Assembly: GCF_003970925.1 (NCBI RefSeq)
Contig: NZ_RWJF01000001.1
Location: 1,234,501-1,298,500 of the forward strand
Length of the DNA: 64,000 bases
DNA from: Sphingomonas ginkgonis
GTDB lineage: Bacteria > Pseudomonadota > Alphaproteobacteria > Sphingomonadales > Sphingomonadaceae
Reading direction: 5' to 3'
How positions within the stretch are numbered: the stretch's first letter is position 1; the number at the start of each line of letters is the position of its first letter. A program made the position numbers and the translations under genes. Below the pieces are notes generated by a model. The model saw only the letters and a program-made list of their open reading frames with translations. It was not told the DNA's origin and made no database searches. Positions 47,230 through 55,996 of the stretch are shown piece after piece.

Positions 47230-48495
47230 ATGTCATTGAAGATCGTCGTCGTCGGCCTCGGTTATGTCGGCCTGCCGCTGGCGGTCGCGCTTGCCCGCCA
47301 CTTCCCGACGATCGGGCTGGATATCGACCGCGGCCGGGTCGACGAACTGCGCGCCGGCCATGACCGCACCAACGAGGTCGACCCCGGCCGATTGCAGGCC
47401 TCCTCGCTGCAGATGACCGCCGAGGCTGCCGACGCTCGGGGCGCCGACGTCTACATCCTCACCGTGCCGACCCCGGTCGATGCCGCCAACCGCCCCGACC
47501 TCGGGCCGCTTCTCTCCGCCACCCGCACCGTCGCCGGGCTGATCGATCCCGCCGTCCGCGCCACGGTGGTGGTCGAGAGCACCGTCTATCCCGGGGTCAC
47601 CGAGGACCGGGTCGGGCCGGAGCTCGAGCGCGTCTCGGGGCTTCGCCGCGGCGAACATTTCCGGCTCGGCTACAGCCCCGAGCGGATCAATCCGGGCGAC
47701 CGCGAACATACGATCGAGGCGATCACCAAGGTCATCTCGGCCGAGGACTGCGAGACGCTCGACCAGCTCGCCACCGTCTATGGCGCGGTGACCGGGGGCA
47801 ACATCTTCCGCGCCGCCTCAATCAAGGCGGCCGAGGGCGCCAAGGTGATCGAGAACGCCCAGCGCGACATCAACATCGCCTTCATGAACGAGATCGCGCA
47901 GATTTTCGGCAAGCTCGACCTGTCGGTCTGGGACGTGCTCGCAGCGGCGCGGACCAAGTGGAACTTCCTGCCGTTCGAGCCGGGGCTGGTCGGCGGCCAC
48001 TGCATCGGGGTCGACCCTTATTACCTCAGCTACCGGGCGCAGGAGCTTGGCCACAAGCCGCAGGTCATCCTCGCCGGGCGCGACATCAACGACGGGATGG
48101 GCGCGTGGGTCGCCGACCGGCTCCACGAGCGGCAGGGCGGCCGCGCGGGGAGCGCGCTGGTGCTCGGCCTGACCTTCAAGGAAAATGTCCCCGATCTCCG
48201 CAACAGCCGGGTGGTCGACGTGATCCGCCGGCTCGCCTGGCTCGGCTATCGGGTCGAAGTCAGCGATCCGCTCGCCGACCTCGCCGAAGCGGAGCATGAA
48301 TATGGGCTCGCCCTGAAGCCGCTCAACGGCACCCGCTATGACATGGTGGTGGGCGCGGTGGCCCACGAGGAATATCGGACGATCGGCGCCAATCGCCTGA
48401 CCGAGCTGCTCAACGAAGGGGGGCTGGTCGCCGACCTCAAGGGCATGTGGCGGTCGCTCGAGCTGCCGGCCGAGATCCGCCGCTGGTCGCTGTAG
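47230..48495 (+). CDS. Nucleotide-sugar dehydrogenase, UDP-HexNAc type (TviB/WbpA-like)
   Basis: 421 aa. GLGYVGLPLAVALARHFPTI, LGYSPERINPGDREHTIEAI, ENAQRDINIAFMNEIAQIFG, and the catalytic C258 in VGGHCIGVDPYYLSYRAQEL are the signature of the UDP-N-acetyl-glucosamine/galactosamine 6-dehydrogenase branch rather than UGD. ATG 47230 is chosen over TTG 47224. It would supply an N-acetyl-hexosaminuronic acid precursor. It lies 65 bases after ugd. Confidence 0.9.
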   Translation: MSLKIVVVGLGYVGLPLAVALARHFPTIGLDIDRGRVDELRAGHDRTNEVDPGRLQASSLQMTAEAADARGADVYILTVPTPVDAANRPDLGPLLSATRTVAGLIDPAVRATVVVESTVYPGVTEDRVGPELERVSGLRRGEHFRLGYSPERINPGDREHTIEAITKVISAEDCETLDQLATVYGAVTGGNIFRAASIKAAEGAKVIENAQRDINIAFMNEIAQIFGKLDLSVWDVLAAARTKWNFLPFEPGLVGGHCIGVDPYYLSYRAQELGHKPQVILAGRDINDGMGAWVADRLHERQGGRAGSALVLGLTFKENVPDLRNSRVVDVIRRLAWLGYRVEVSDPLADLAEAEHEYGLALKPLNGTRYDMVVGAVAHEEYRTIGANRLTELLNEGGLVADLKGMWRSLELPAEIRRWSL

Positions 48496-48509
48496 GCGCG
48501 CGGGGGTTA

Positions 48510-49805
48510 ATGGGGATGCTCCAGGTCGTCACCCGGCAGACCGTCAAGCGCCGCTCGATCGTCACCCGGCGACGCTTCCAGCTGTTCGGGGCGCTGCTGC
48601 TCGCCGCGCTGCTGCCGTTCCTGGTCCGCCAGCTGGTCCAGCCCGAGGCGGTGCTGCCCGATGTGCGGCCCGCGTTCAACGCGATGGCCGGCAACGCGAT
48701 CGGCATCATCATCGGCTTCTGGATGCGGCTGTCGATCGAGCCCTACCCCGGCATCCGATCGAGCTATGTAATCTTCCCGACCGCGGCTGGCGCCCATGCC
48801 GTAGTGCTCGCCTTCTTCCTGCTGACCCGCATGCCCTACGACCGGACCGCGCTGCTGTTCGGCTTCATGCTCCACGTCGCCTGGTTCTACCTCGTCTACT
48901 ATGCGGTGCAGCGGCGCGCCTCGCTGTCGATCGCGGTCATTCCCTACGGCAACGTCGCCCGGCTGGCGCCGATCACCAGCGTCGAGTGGGTCCGCCTGTC
49001 ACGCCCCGATCTCGACGCCTGCGCCCTGTGCGACGCGATCGTCGCCGATTTTGCCGCCGACCTTCCCGACGAGTGGGAGCGGTTCCTCGCCGACGCGGCG
49101 CTCGACGGGCGGATCGTCTACCAGGTCAAGAACCTCGAGGAATCGCTGACCGGACGGGTCGAGATCGACCATCTGTCCGAGAACAGTTTCGGCTCGCTCG
49201 TTCCCGCGCGCGGCTACTTCTACCTGAAGACCCTGCTCGACTGGCTGCTCGCGGTGGCGGTGCTCCCGTTCGCGCTCCTGGTGATGATCCCCGCTGCGAT
49301 CGCCATCAAGCTCGAGGGCGGCGGCCCGGCCCTGTTCCGGCAGAAGCGGATCGGCCACGCCGCGCGGCCGATCACCGTTATCAAGTTCCGGACCATGCGG
49401 ATCGGCAGCGGCCCGCAGGACGCCCGGGCGGCGGCGATGACCGGGGACAAGGACCCGCGCGTGACCCGTGTCGGCGCCTTCCTGCGCAAGACCCGGATCG
49501 ACGAGGTTCCGCAGATCTTCAACGTGCTGAAGGGCGAGATGAGCTGGATCGGCCCGCGCCCGGAGGCGGCGGTGCTGTCGCAATGGTATACCGGCGAGAT
49601 CCCCTTCTACCGATACCGCCATGTGGTAAAACCGGGGATCAGCGGCTGGGCGCAGGTTAACCAGGGCCATGTCGCCGAAGTCGAGGAGGTTCACGAGAAA
49701 CTCCAGTTCGACTTCTACTACATCAAGTATTTTTCGCCCTGGCTCGACGTGCTGATCCTGTTCAAGACGCTCAAGACCATGGCCAGCGGCTTCGGCGCGC
49801 GCTGA
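48510..49805 (+). CDS. Polyprenyl-phosphate sugar-1-phosphate transferase (initiating glycosyltransferase)
   Basis: 431 aa. Four N-terminal membrane helices, a cytosolic segment, a re-entrant/fifth hydrophobic helix (LLDWLLAVAVLPFALLVMIP), then the bacterial sugar transferase domain: KFRTMRIGSGPQDARAA, FLRKTRIDEVPQIFNVLKGE, MSWIGPRPEAAVLSQW and GISGWAQVNQGH. These enzymes start repeat-unit assembly on undecaprenyl phosphate. Start ATG 48510 or 48516. Last gene of the cluster; no further glycosyltransferases follow. Confidence 0.9.
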   Translation: MGMLQVVTRQTVKRRSIVTRRRFQLFGALLLAALLPFLVRQLVQPEAVLPDVRPAFNAMAGNAIGIIIGFWMRLSIEPYPGIRSSYVIFPTAAGAHAVVLAFFLLTRMPYDRTALLFGFMLHVAWFYLVYYAVQRRASLSIAVIPYGNVARLAPITSVEWVRLSRPDLDACALCDAIVADFAADLPDEWERFLADAALDGRIVYQVKNLEESLTGRVEIDHLSENSFGSLVPARGYFYLKTLLDWLLAVAVLPFALLVMIPAAIAIKLEGGGPALFRQKRIGHAARPITVIKFRTMRIGSGPQDARAAAMTGDKDPRVTRVGAFLRKTRIDEVPQIFNVLKGEMSWIGPRPEAAVLSQWYTGEIPFYRYRHVVKPGISGWAQVNQGHVAEVEEVHEKLQFDFYYIKYFSPWLDVLILFKTLKTMASGFGAR

Positions 49806-49826
49806 GCATCGGGCGCTAGGGCGTGC

Positions 49827-50396
49827 TTACCCCTGGTGCCGGTCGTTGCGCTCGGCTGACGGGCGAGGCGGAGCACGGTCTTCCTGCTCTGCCCGCCGCG
49901 CGACCATGAAGGCGATCGCGTCCCAGCTGTTATAGACCCCGACGAACAGCAGCCCCGCCGCGGCGAGGCCGATCAGCATCAGCCCGTCCTCGGCCGACCA
50001 GTTGAGCGCCACCGAGCCGCCAGTCAGCACGAGGTACAGCAGCGCAGGCGAGACGACATAGCTCACCCAGTCGACCAACTCCGGCCGGTAGCCCTGCTGG
50101 TGCGCCATCCGCCAGCCGACGACCGCGATGTAGACGAGCCCGAACCCGCCGGTCGCGACATAGGTCCACAGCGCGCCGCGGGTGCCCGGCCACGGCGCGG
50201 CGGTGACGAGGCTGAGCCACAGCGCCATCGAAAAATGGAAGACGTTGGGCGTCGAGAACGCGTTGCCGGCCTCCTCCGCGCCCTCGGGCGGCTTCTCGGC
50301 GACCAGCGTCATCACGACGAACTGCAGCCCGATCAGCGCCCCGGCCGCGGCGCCGAGGATGACGTAGAAATCGTGCCAGGGTTCGAGCGAAGGCAT
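49827..50396 (-). CDS. Hypothetical multi-pass membrane protein
   Basis: 189 aa from ATG 50396. Starts MPSLEPWHDFYVILGAAAGA, then four further hydrophobic helices, ending in a hydrophilic tail (ARRAEQEDRAPPRPSAERND). Related predicted membrane proteins of this size are common, without known function. Divergent from the VIT gene. Confidence 0.7.
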   Translation of the reverse strand: MPSLEPWHDFYVILGAAAGALIGLQFVVMTLVAEKPPEGAEEAGNAFSTPNVFHFSMALWLSLVTAAPWPGTRGALWTYVATGGFGLVYIAVVGWRMAHQQGYRPELVDWVSYVVSPALLYLVLTGGSVALNWSAEDGLMLIGLAAAGLLFVGVYNSWDAIAFMVARRAEQEDRAPPRPSAERNDRHQG

Positions 50397-50524
50397 GGCA
50401 GCGTAACGAGCAGCCCGGCGCGGCGGGTTCCGGCCGGCTTGCGCGGCAGCGCCGGGCGGGGCAACGATCGTCCTCCCCGCGGGTTCGAACAAGCGCGGCG
50501 CGGCTAGGCGATGAAGGACGGACG

Positions 50525-51241
50525 ATGACGGAACAGTCGGCGGTGAACGCCCACCATCATGCCGAGGAGCATTTCGTCACCCGCACCGGCTGGCTGCGCG
50601 CGGCGGTGCTCGGCGCCAACGACGGGCTGCTGTCCACCGCCAGCCTGATGGTCGGGGTCGCCGCAGCGGCGGCCGATGCGCAGCATGTCATCCTGACCGG
50701 CGTCGCCGGGATCGCCGCGGGCGCCATGTCGATGGCGGCCGGCGAATATGTCTCGGTCAGCAGCCAGGCCGACGCAGAGCGCGCCGATCTCGCCCGCGAA
50801 CGGCACGCGCTCCACCATTTCCCCGAGCAGGAGAAGGCCGAGCTTGCCGGCATCTACCGCGAGCGGGGGCTGCACCCCGACCTCGCCGAGCAGGTTGCCG
50901 ACGCGCTTCACGAGAATGACGCGCTCGCCGCCCACGCCCGCGACGAGCTCGGGCTGACCGACACCAACAGCGCCAACCCGGTGCAGGCGGCCGTCGCCTC
51001 GGCCGCCTCGTTCGTCGCCGGTGGGCTGCCGCCGCTGCTCGCCGCTGTCGTCGCGGGCGGGCAGCAGGTGCTCGCCGTCATCGCGGCGGTGACGCTCGTC
51101 ATGCTGGCTCTGCTCGGCGCGGCCGGGGCCCGGCTCGGCGGGGCGCCCCTCGCCAAGGCAACGTTGCGGGTGCTGCTGTTCGGGACGCTGGCGATGCTGG
51201 TCACCGCGGCGGTCGGGCGGGCCTTCCACACCGTCGTCTGA
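50525..51241 (+). CDS. VIT1/CCC1-family iron/manganese transporter
   Basis: 238 aa, five membrane segments. The first reads GWLRAAVLGANDGLLSTASL, the family hallmark (NDG...), followed by AGAMSMAAGEYVSVSSQ and a cytosolic helical metal-binding domain rich in Glu and His (ARERHALHHFPEQEKAELAG). Such proteins move Fe2+ or Mn2+ out of the cytosol by proton exchange. It stands alone between unrelated genes. Confidence 0.92.
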   Translation: MTEQSAVNAHHHAEEHFVTRTGWLRAAVLGANDGLLSTASLMVGVAAAAADAQHVILTGVAGIAAGAMSMAAGEYVSVSSQADAERADLARERHALHHFPEQEKAELAGIYRERGLHPDLAEQVADALHENDALAAHARDELGLTDTNSANPVQAAVASAASFVAGGLPPLLAAVVAGGQQVLAVIAAVTLVMLALLGAAGARLGGAPLAKATLRVLLFGTLAMLVTAAVGRAFHTVV

Positions 51242-51249
51242 GCGGTCGC

Positions 51250-51408
51250 TCAGGCCGGCTTCGCCCCCTGCCGCCCAGAGCGGCAGCGGTCCGAACAGTA
51301 ACGGACCTCGTCCCAGTCGCGCGCCCACTTCTTGCGCCAGCTGAACGGGCGCCCACACGCGGCGCAGATCTTCTCGGGCAGGTCGCCCTTGCGGACCATC
51401 TTGGGCAT
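51250..51408 (-). CDS. DUF2256 zinc-ribbon-like protein
   Basis: 52 aa from ATG 51408 (ATG 51435 possible). Pattern [20 protein letters not shown] followed by YCSDRCR gives four Cys in C-x2-C...C-x3-C and the WRKKW motif that defines DUF2256. Function unknown; it is often found in photolyase/cryptochrome-carrying bacteria. It follows parE on the same strand after about 35 bases. Confidence 0.85.
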   Translation of the reverse strand: MPKMVRKGDLPEKICAACGRPFSWRKKWARDWDEVRYCSDRCRSGRQGAKPA

Positions 51409-51443
51409 GGCGCACCAAGCGCACCGCGGCGCCATCGGCTCCG

Positions 51444-53423
51444 TCAGGCGTCGATTGCGTCGTCCTCGACCGCCGCGGCACGGCTCTGGATGAAGGCGAA
51501 GCGGTGCTCGGGGTTCTTGCCCATCAGCCGCTCGACCAGATCCTTGACCGGCTGCCGGTCCTCGTACTGGCTGGGCAGCGTGATCCGGATCAGCGAGCGG
51601 CTCGCCGGATCCATGGTGGTTTCCTTGAGCTGGTTGGGGTTCATCTCGCCCAGCCCCTTGAACCGTCCCACCTCGACCTTCTTTCCCTTGAACTCGGTCC
51701 GCTCCAGCTCCGCCCGGTGCGCGTCGTCGCGTGCGTAGAGCGACTTGGAGCCCGAGGTCAGCCGGTAGAGCGGCGGCTGGGCCAGGAAGAGGTGCCCGCG
51801 CCGCACCATCTCCGGCATCTCCTGGAAGAAGAAGGTCATCAGCAGCGTCGCGATGTGGGCCCCGTCGACATCGGCGTCGGTCATGATGATGATCCGCTCG
51901 TAGCGCAGCGCAGCCTCGTCGAAGCGCTCGCGGACTCCGCAGCCGAGCGCGAGTTGGAGGTCGGCGATCTCGCTGTTGGCGCGGATCTTGTCCGAGGTCG
52001 CGCTGGCGACGTTCAGGATCTTGCCGCGGATCGGCAGGATCGCCTGGGTCTTGCGGTCCCGCGCCTGCTTGGCCGAGCCGCCCGCGCTGTCGCCCTCGAC
52101 GATGAACAGCTCGGTCCCGGCGGGATCGTCGCTGGAACAGTCGGTGAGCTTGCCGGGAAGGCGGAGCTTACGCGCGGACGTGGCGGTCTTGCGCTTCACC
52201 TCACGCTCGGCACGCCGCTTCAGCCGCTCGTCCATCCGCTCGATGATCGAGCCGAGCAGCGCCCGGCCGCGGTCCATGTTGTCGGCGAGATAATGGTCGA
52301 AATGGTCGCGCACCGCGGCCTCGACGAAGCGCGCCGCCTCGAGGCTCGTCAGCCGGTCCTTGGTCTGGCTCTGGAAATGCGGGTTGCGGATGAACACGCT
52401 GAGCATCAGCTCGACGCCGTTCATCACGTCGTCGGGGGTGATGTCCTTGGCGCGCTTGTTGCCGACGAGCTCGCCGAACGAACGGACGCCTTTGGACAAA
52501 GCGGCGCGAAGCCCCGCCTCGTGGGTGCCGCCGTCGGACGTCGGGATGGTGTTGCAGTAATAGCTTTCCGACCCGTCCGAGAAGAGCGGCCAGGCGACCG
52601 CCCATTCGGCGCTGCCCTGCCCGTCGGGGAAATCCTGCCGCCCGGCGAAGGGCGCGTTGGTGACGCAGGGCCGCTCGCCCAGTTGCTCGGCGAGATGGTC
52701 GGCAAGCCCGCCCGGGAACTGGAACACCGCCGTCTCGGGGACGGCGGCAGAGGCGAGCGAAGGATCGCAGCGCCACCGGATCTCGACCCCGGCGAACAGG
52801 TAGGCCTTGGAGCGGGCGAGCTTGTAGAGGCGCTCGGGCGAGAACTGCAGTTCGCCGAAGATGTCGGGATCGGGGTGGAAGCTGGTCGTCGTGCCGCGCC
52901 GGTTGGGGGCGGCGCCGACCTTCTCGAGCGGCCCCTGCGCGACGCCGCGGGCAAAGCGCTGGCGGTAGAGCGTCTTGTCGCGCGCGACCTCGATCACCGT
53001 CTCGGTCGACAGGGCGTTAACGACGCTGACGCCGACGCCGTGGAGGCCGCCGGAGGTCGAATAGGCCTTCCCCTCGAACTTGCCGCCCGAATGGAGCGTG
53101 GTGAGGATCACCTCCAGCGCCGACTTGCCAGGATATTTGGGGTGCGGGTCGACCGGGATCCCGCGGCCGTTGTCGGTGACGGTCAGCCGATTGCCGGGCT
53201 CGAGGGTCACCTCGATGCGGGTCGCATGGCCGGCGACCGCCTCGTCCATCGAATTGTCGATGACTTCGGCGGCAAGGTGGTGGAGCGCGCGCTCGTCGGT
53301 CCCGCCGATGTACATGCCGGGTCGGCGGCGGACGGGCTCCAGCCCCTCGAGCACCTCGATCGAGGAGGCGTCGTAGCTGTCGGGCGTGGCAGACGGCGCG
53401 GCGGAACCGAAGAGGTCGGACAT
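51444..53423 (-). CDS. parE: DNA topoisomerase IV subunit B
   Basis: 659 aa from ATG 53423. GHKL ATPase motifs [35 protein letters not shown] and [20 protein letters not shown] motifs [20 protein letters not shown] and [20 protein letters not shown]. It decatenates daughter chromosomes together with ParC. The upstream open frame to 53495 is not used because the ATG at 53423 starts the normal protein. Confidence 0.97.
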   Translation of the reverse strand: MSDLFGSAAPSATPDSYDASSIEVLEGLEPVRRRPGMYIGGTDERALHHLAAEVIDNSMDEAVAGHATRIEVTLEPGNRLTVTDNGRGIPVDPHPKYPGKSALEVILTTLHSGGKFEGKAYSTSGGLHGVGVSVVNALSTETVIEVARDKTLYRQRFARGVAQGPLEKVGAAPNRRGTTTSFHPDPDIFGELQFSPERLYKLARSKAYLFAGVEIRWRCDPSLASAAVPETAVFQFPGGLADHLAEQLGERPCVTNAPFAGRQDFPDGQGSAEWAVAWPLFSDGSESYYCNTIPTSDGGTHEAGLRAALSKGVRSFGELVGNKRAKDITPDDVMNGVELMLSVFIRNPHFQSQTKDRLTSLEAARFVEAAVRDHFDHYLADNMDRGRALLGSIIERMDERLKRRAEREVKRKTATSARKLRLPGKLTDCSSDDPAGTELFIVEGDSAGGSAKQARDRKTQAILPIRGKILNVASATSDKIRANSEIADLQLALGCGVRERFDEAALRYERIIIMTDADVDGAHIATLLMTFFFQEMPEMVRRGHLFLAQPPLYRLTSGSKSLYARDDAHRAELERTEFKGKKVEVGRFKGLGEMNPNQLKETTMDPASRSLIRITLPSQYEDRQPVKDLVERLMGKNPEHRFAFIQSRAAAVEDDAIDA

Positions 53424-53536
53424 ATGGCGAACGTATAGGGTGGCCGCGCGCTCGATGCCAAGCCGCACCAGCAGGCTTGAACCCCTGTGGCCCAATTACC
53501 ACATCCACCTAGCCGGATGCTCAGCAGAGGTCCGGT

Positions 53537-53608
53537 GACGGGCTTCAGGGATGTCCGCCGTGACGTCCCGTCGTCCGCCTTGTTGCTCAACATCGGAGGA
53601 CAAGACTG
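53537..53608 (+). promoter_or_regulatory. ROSE-type RNA thermometer in the hsp20 leader
   Basis: Just before the hsp20 ATG, CTTGTTGCTC (53579-53588) can pair with GAGGACAAG (53596-53604) giving nine pairs with one bulged G (53585) opposite the GGAGGA Shine-Dalgarno, and a 7-base loop. A bulged G within a U-U-G-C-U element facing the SD is the hallmark of ROSE thermometers that control alphaproteobacterial small heat-shock genes. An upstream 6-bp stem (GACGGG 53537-53542 with CCCGTC 53566-53571) completes a two-hairpin leader. Confidence 0.75.
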
Positions 53609-54103
53609 ATGCGTACCGCTTTCGACTTCGCGCCGTTCCGGCGCTCCACCGTCGGCTTCGACCGGCTGTTCGACATGCTCGAGAACAGCGCCCAAGGCGG
53701 CAATGGCGAGAATTATCCGCCGTTCGACCTGATCAAGCTCGACGACAATCGCTACCGCATCGAGATCGCCGTGGCCGGCTTCAAGCGGGGCGAGATCGAC
53801 ATCACCAGCCACCAGAACCAGCTGATCGTCCGCGGCCAGAAGGCTGAGGACAATGGCGCCAACTATGTCCACCGCGGCATCGCCACTCGCTCGTTCGAGC
53901 GGCGCTTCGCGCTGGCGGACCATATCCAGGTGACCGGCGCCGACCTCCACGACGGCATGCTCAGCCTCGACCTCGTCCGCGAGATCCCCGAGGCAATGAA
54001 GCCGAGGAAGATCGAGATCGGCGGAGCCGCCGGCCAGCCGGCCCCGGCCCAGCCCCAGACGATCGACGCCAAGGCCGAGCAGCGCGAGCCCGAGCCCGCT
54101 TAA
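53609..54103 (+). CDS. Small heat-shock protein, IbpA/Hsp20 class A
   Basis: 164 aa alpha-crystallin fold: FDRLFDMLENSAQGGNGENY, PPFDLIKLDDNRYRIEIAVA, LIVRGQKAEDNG and RSFERRFALADHIQV, followed by a C-terminal tail with the PRKIEIGG anchor. It holds unfolding proteins during heat stress. Regulation is likely translational by the ROSE element directly upstream; a terminator follows at 54128. Confidence 0.95.
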   Translation: MRTAFDFAPFRRSTVGFDRLFDMLENSAQGGNGENYPPFDLIKLDDNRYRIEIAVAGFKRGEIDITSHQNQLIVRGQKAEDNGANYVHRGIATRSFERRFALADHIQVTGADLHDGMLSLDLVREIPEAMKPRKIEIGGAAGQPAPAQPQTIDAKAEQREPEPA

Positions 54104-54127
54104 GCCGGTCCAAGAGCCAGGAAATGG

Positions 54128-54160
54128 AAGGCCCCGGGAGCGAGTGCTTCCGGGGCCTTT
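54128..54160 (+). terminator. Rho-independent terminator after hsp20
   Basis: AAGGCCCCGGGAGC pairs with GCTTCCGGGGCCTT around a GAGT loop, followed by T-rich sequence (TTTCTC). It lies 25 bases after the hsp20 stop and before the convergent OsmC gene, so it may also serve the opposite strand. Confidence 0.85.
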
Positions 54161-54184
54161 CTCATCAACCGCGCGGGGACCCGC

Positions 54185-54748
54185 TCAGGCGGTGACGAGC
54201 TCGCCGTTCATCCGGATCGGCCGCCCGAAATTATAATAGTTGGGCGAGGTCTTCATCACCGTGCGGTGGACCTCCTCAAGGTCCGTCGGCGAACCGTCGC
54301 TGGCGATCCGCACGCGATAGTCGACCTCGGCGTAGCCGGGCGGCACCTCGTCGCTGAGCCCGAGGAAGCCGCGCAGGTCGAGCTCGCCGCGGGTGGCGAT
54401 CTCGATCGAGTCGACGTGGATTCCCTTCAGGGAGCAGCCGGCGACATAGCCGACGGTCATGCAGGCGTTCAGCGCCGCCATCAGCAGCTCCTGCGGGTTG
54501 GGCGCCGAATCGCCGCCGAGCAGCTCGCAGGGTTCGTCGGCGACGATCCGGTGGGACCGCTCGATCCGCTCGCCGGCAAGGGTGAAGCCGCTGACCTCGG
54601 TTTCGGTGCGGGTCTGCCCTTTCCAGCGGGTGACGACGTCGAAGCCGACCTTCGCCTTGCCGGGGTCCTTCTGGATGGCGTCGACCACCTCGCCGAGCGC
54701 GGCGAGGTCGAGGCCGTTGACGGTCTGGTTTCTGACGGTGTCGAGCAT
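54185..54748 (-). CDS. OsmC-family protein
   Basis: 187 aa from ATG 54748 (AAGGAGAAG upstream). OsmC/Ohr fold with cysteines C74 (DEPCELLGG), C96 (ALNACMTVGYV) and C105; the C96-M-T-V-G helix is the usual peroxidatic position. Family members reduce organic hydroperoxides, though this branch (similar to YhfA-like proteins of larger size) may act on other thiols. It is the last gene of the three-gene operon that starts with the 36-aa membrane peptide, 26 bases after the diiron gene. Confidence 0.9.
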   Translation of the reverse strand: MLDTVRNQTVNGLDLAALGEVVDAIQKDPGKAKVGFDVVTRWKGQTRTETEVSGFTLAGERIERSHRIVADEPCELLGGDSAPNPQELLMAALNACMTVGYVAGCSLKGIHVDSIEIATRGELDLRGFLGLSDEVPPGYAEVDYRVRIASDGSPTDLEEVHRTVMKTSPNYYNFGRPIRMNGELVTA

Positions 54749-54774
54749 CGTTCTTCTCCTTGGGTGCGGTGGGT

Positions 54775-55680
54775 TCACACGAACATCGGCGCAGCGTCGG
54801 CGACGCGGCGGGCGAGGGCGGGCGAGAGGGACTCGATTGTCTCGACGAAGCGCGGATGGACCATGCCGGAGCCGAGATAGGTCCAGCGCGCGGCCTGGTG
54901 CTGCTGTTGCAGCAGCGCGTCGCGATCGGCGACCGGGCGGCCGGTGACCGCTTCGAGCGCGTCGAGGTTGAACCCGGCCTGGGTGGCGAGCCCGGCGTCG
55001 AGGAAGCCGCCGATCGCGAAGAACTCGTCAAGCGCCGCGTCGAGCTGCGCCTCGCTTCGTCCCTCCGCCAGTGCCTCGACGATCAGCGTGTCGATCTTGG
55101 CGTGCTGCGCCTCCTCCATCCAGTGGTGGCGAAGCAGGCTCTTGAACAGGGGGTCGATCCCGCCGTCGTCGCGAATCGCGCCGAGGTAATGACCCTGCGT
55201 CATCCACTCGATCATCAGGATGACGAGGGCGACGGCGAGCGGGTCGTGGCGCAGGACCTCGGCACCGATCGCGTCGGCCGGACCGATCATCTGCGGCCGC
55301 ACGGGGAAGCCGCGGACGAAGGCGGCATGGAAGCGCTTGAACAGCTGGATGTGCTTGGCTTCCTCCGAAGCGAAGTTGATGATCGCCCGGACCCGCCAGT
55401 CGTCCCCGCTCAGCACCGGGCGGGCATGGTCGAAGAGGAAAGGCAGGATGAACTCCTCGACCAGTCCGAACATGCAGAGATATTCGTGCGCCGCGATCTG
55501 GTTGAGCAGCCGTCGTCCGGCCGGGTCGAGCATGGCGAGACCGGCCGTGCGGGCGAGGCTGTCGGGCAGCATGGGTCGGCTGAAGTCCAGTTCCTGGTCT
55601 TCGCGAAGAACATCGTCGATCGCCCAGGCGGCCTTCAGTGACGAAGCGAGGGTGCGCTCGTAGGTGAAGTCGTGGAACAT
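54775..55680 (-). CDS. Ferritin-like diiron protein (AurF/oxygenase-like)
   Basis: 301 aa, all-helical. Four candidate metal segments are visible: E75/E76 (LVEEFILP), E107-x2-H110 (SEEAKHIQLF), E158 (ILMIEWMTQ) and E190-x2-H193 (WMEEAQHAKID), the E / E-x2-H / E / E-x2-H pattern of class II diiron oxygenases and related proteins. ATG 55680 has AAAGGAG upstream. Substrate unknown. Strict co-orientation with a membrane peptide and an OsmC protein, divergent from a regulator with its own hydrolase domain, suggests detoxification or tailoring of a hydrophobic compound (inference). Confidence 0.75.
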   Translation of the reverse strand: MFHDFTYERTLASSLKAAWAIDDVLREDQELDFSRPMLPDSLARTAGLAMLDPAGRRLLNQIAAHEYLCMFGLVEEFILPFLFDHARPVLSGDDWRVRAIINFASEEAKHIQLFKRFHAAFVRGFPVRPQMIGPADAIGAEVLRHDPLAVALVILMIEWMTQGHYLGAIRDDGGIDPLFKSLLRHHWMEEAQHAKIDTLIVEALAEGRSEAQLDAALDEFFAIGGFLDAGLATQAGFNLDALEAVTGRPVADRDALLQQQHQAARWTYLGSGMVHPRFVETIESLSPALARRVADAAPMFV

Positions 55681-55708
55681 GGCGGCAGCTCCTTTGTCTG
55701 GCGCGAGG

Positions 55709-55819
55709 TCAGACCATCAGCGGGGCGATACTGACCGCGGCGCTGCTGACCCCCGACAGGATCAGGAAGACCAGTGTGACAATGGCGCGGACACGAAGCT
55801 TGTAGTGAAGGTCGTTCAT
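55709..55819 (-). CDS. 36-residue single-helix membrane peptide
   Basis: Found by translating the gap upstream of the diiron gene: MNDLHYKLRVRAIVTLVFLI continues LSGVSSAAVSIAPLMV. A short positively charged N-terminus precedes one transmembrane helix of about 20 residues. The ribosome site AGGGAGAAG lies 4 bases before ATG 55819, as strong as those of its neighbours. The stop is 28 bases before the diiron gene start, so it heads the operon. Small peptides of this type often anchor or regulate partner enzymes; here that is inference. Confidence 0.7.
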   Translation of the reverse strand: MNDLHYKLRVRAIVTLVFLILSGVSSAAVSIAPLMV

Positions 55820-55996
55820 GGTTCTTCTCCCTGGATCTTGGAGGCGAGCCATAGTCGTCGCGGAAGAGCTTGCTTCCGGTCTGCTGCTGCTCGTCTCGGT
55901 GCTTTTGCTGCGGAGGCTTTACGCCCGCCGGGGATTTGCCAAAATGACCCGCTTGCCGGATAAGTTGACCGGAACGCCGGAAGTGAGGGACTCTCG
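55820..55996. promoter_or_regulatory. Divergent promoter region of the AraC-hydrolase gene and the diiron operon
   Basis: 177 bases between the two starts. It contains several short direct repeats of the type GCTTGC...CCGG (about 55869-55878 and 55952-55960) and CCGGAA-like steps close to the AraC-hydrolase start, which would suit an AraC-type activator that binds direct repeats. No clear promoter hexamers were identified. Confidence 0.4.

Noticed and set aside
50478..50492. GGTTCGAAC with GC flanks, T-arm-like
   Set aside because: No acceptor, D or anticodon stem around it.
53476..53498. CTTGAA followed by CCCAATTA, RpoH promoter-like, upstream of hsp20
   Set aside because: Only 9 bases separate the two boxes, too short for the known heat-shock consensus; the ROSE element is better supported.
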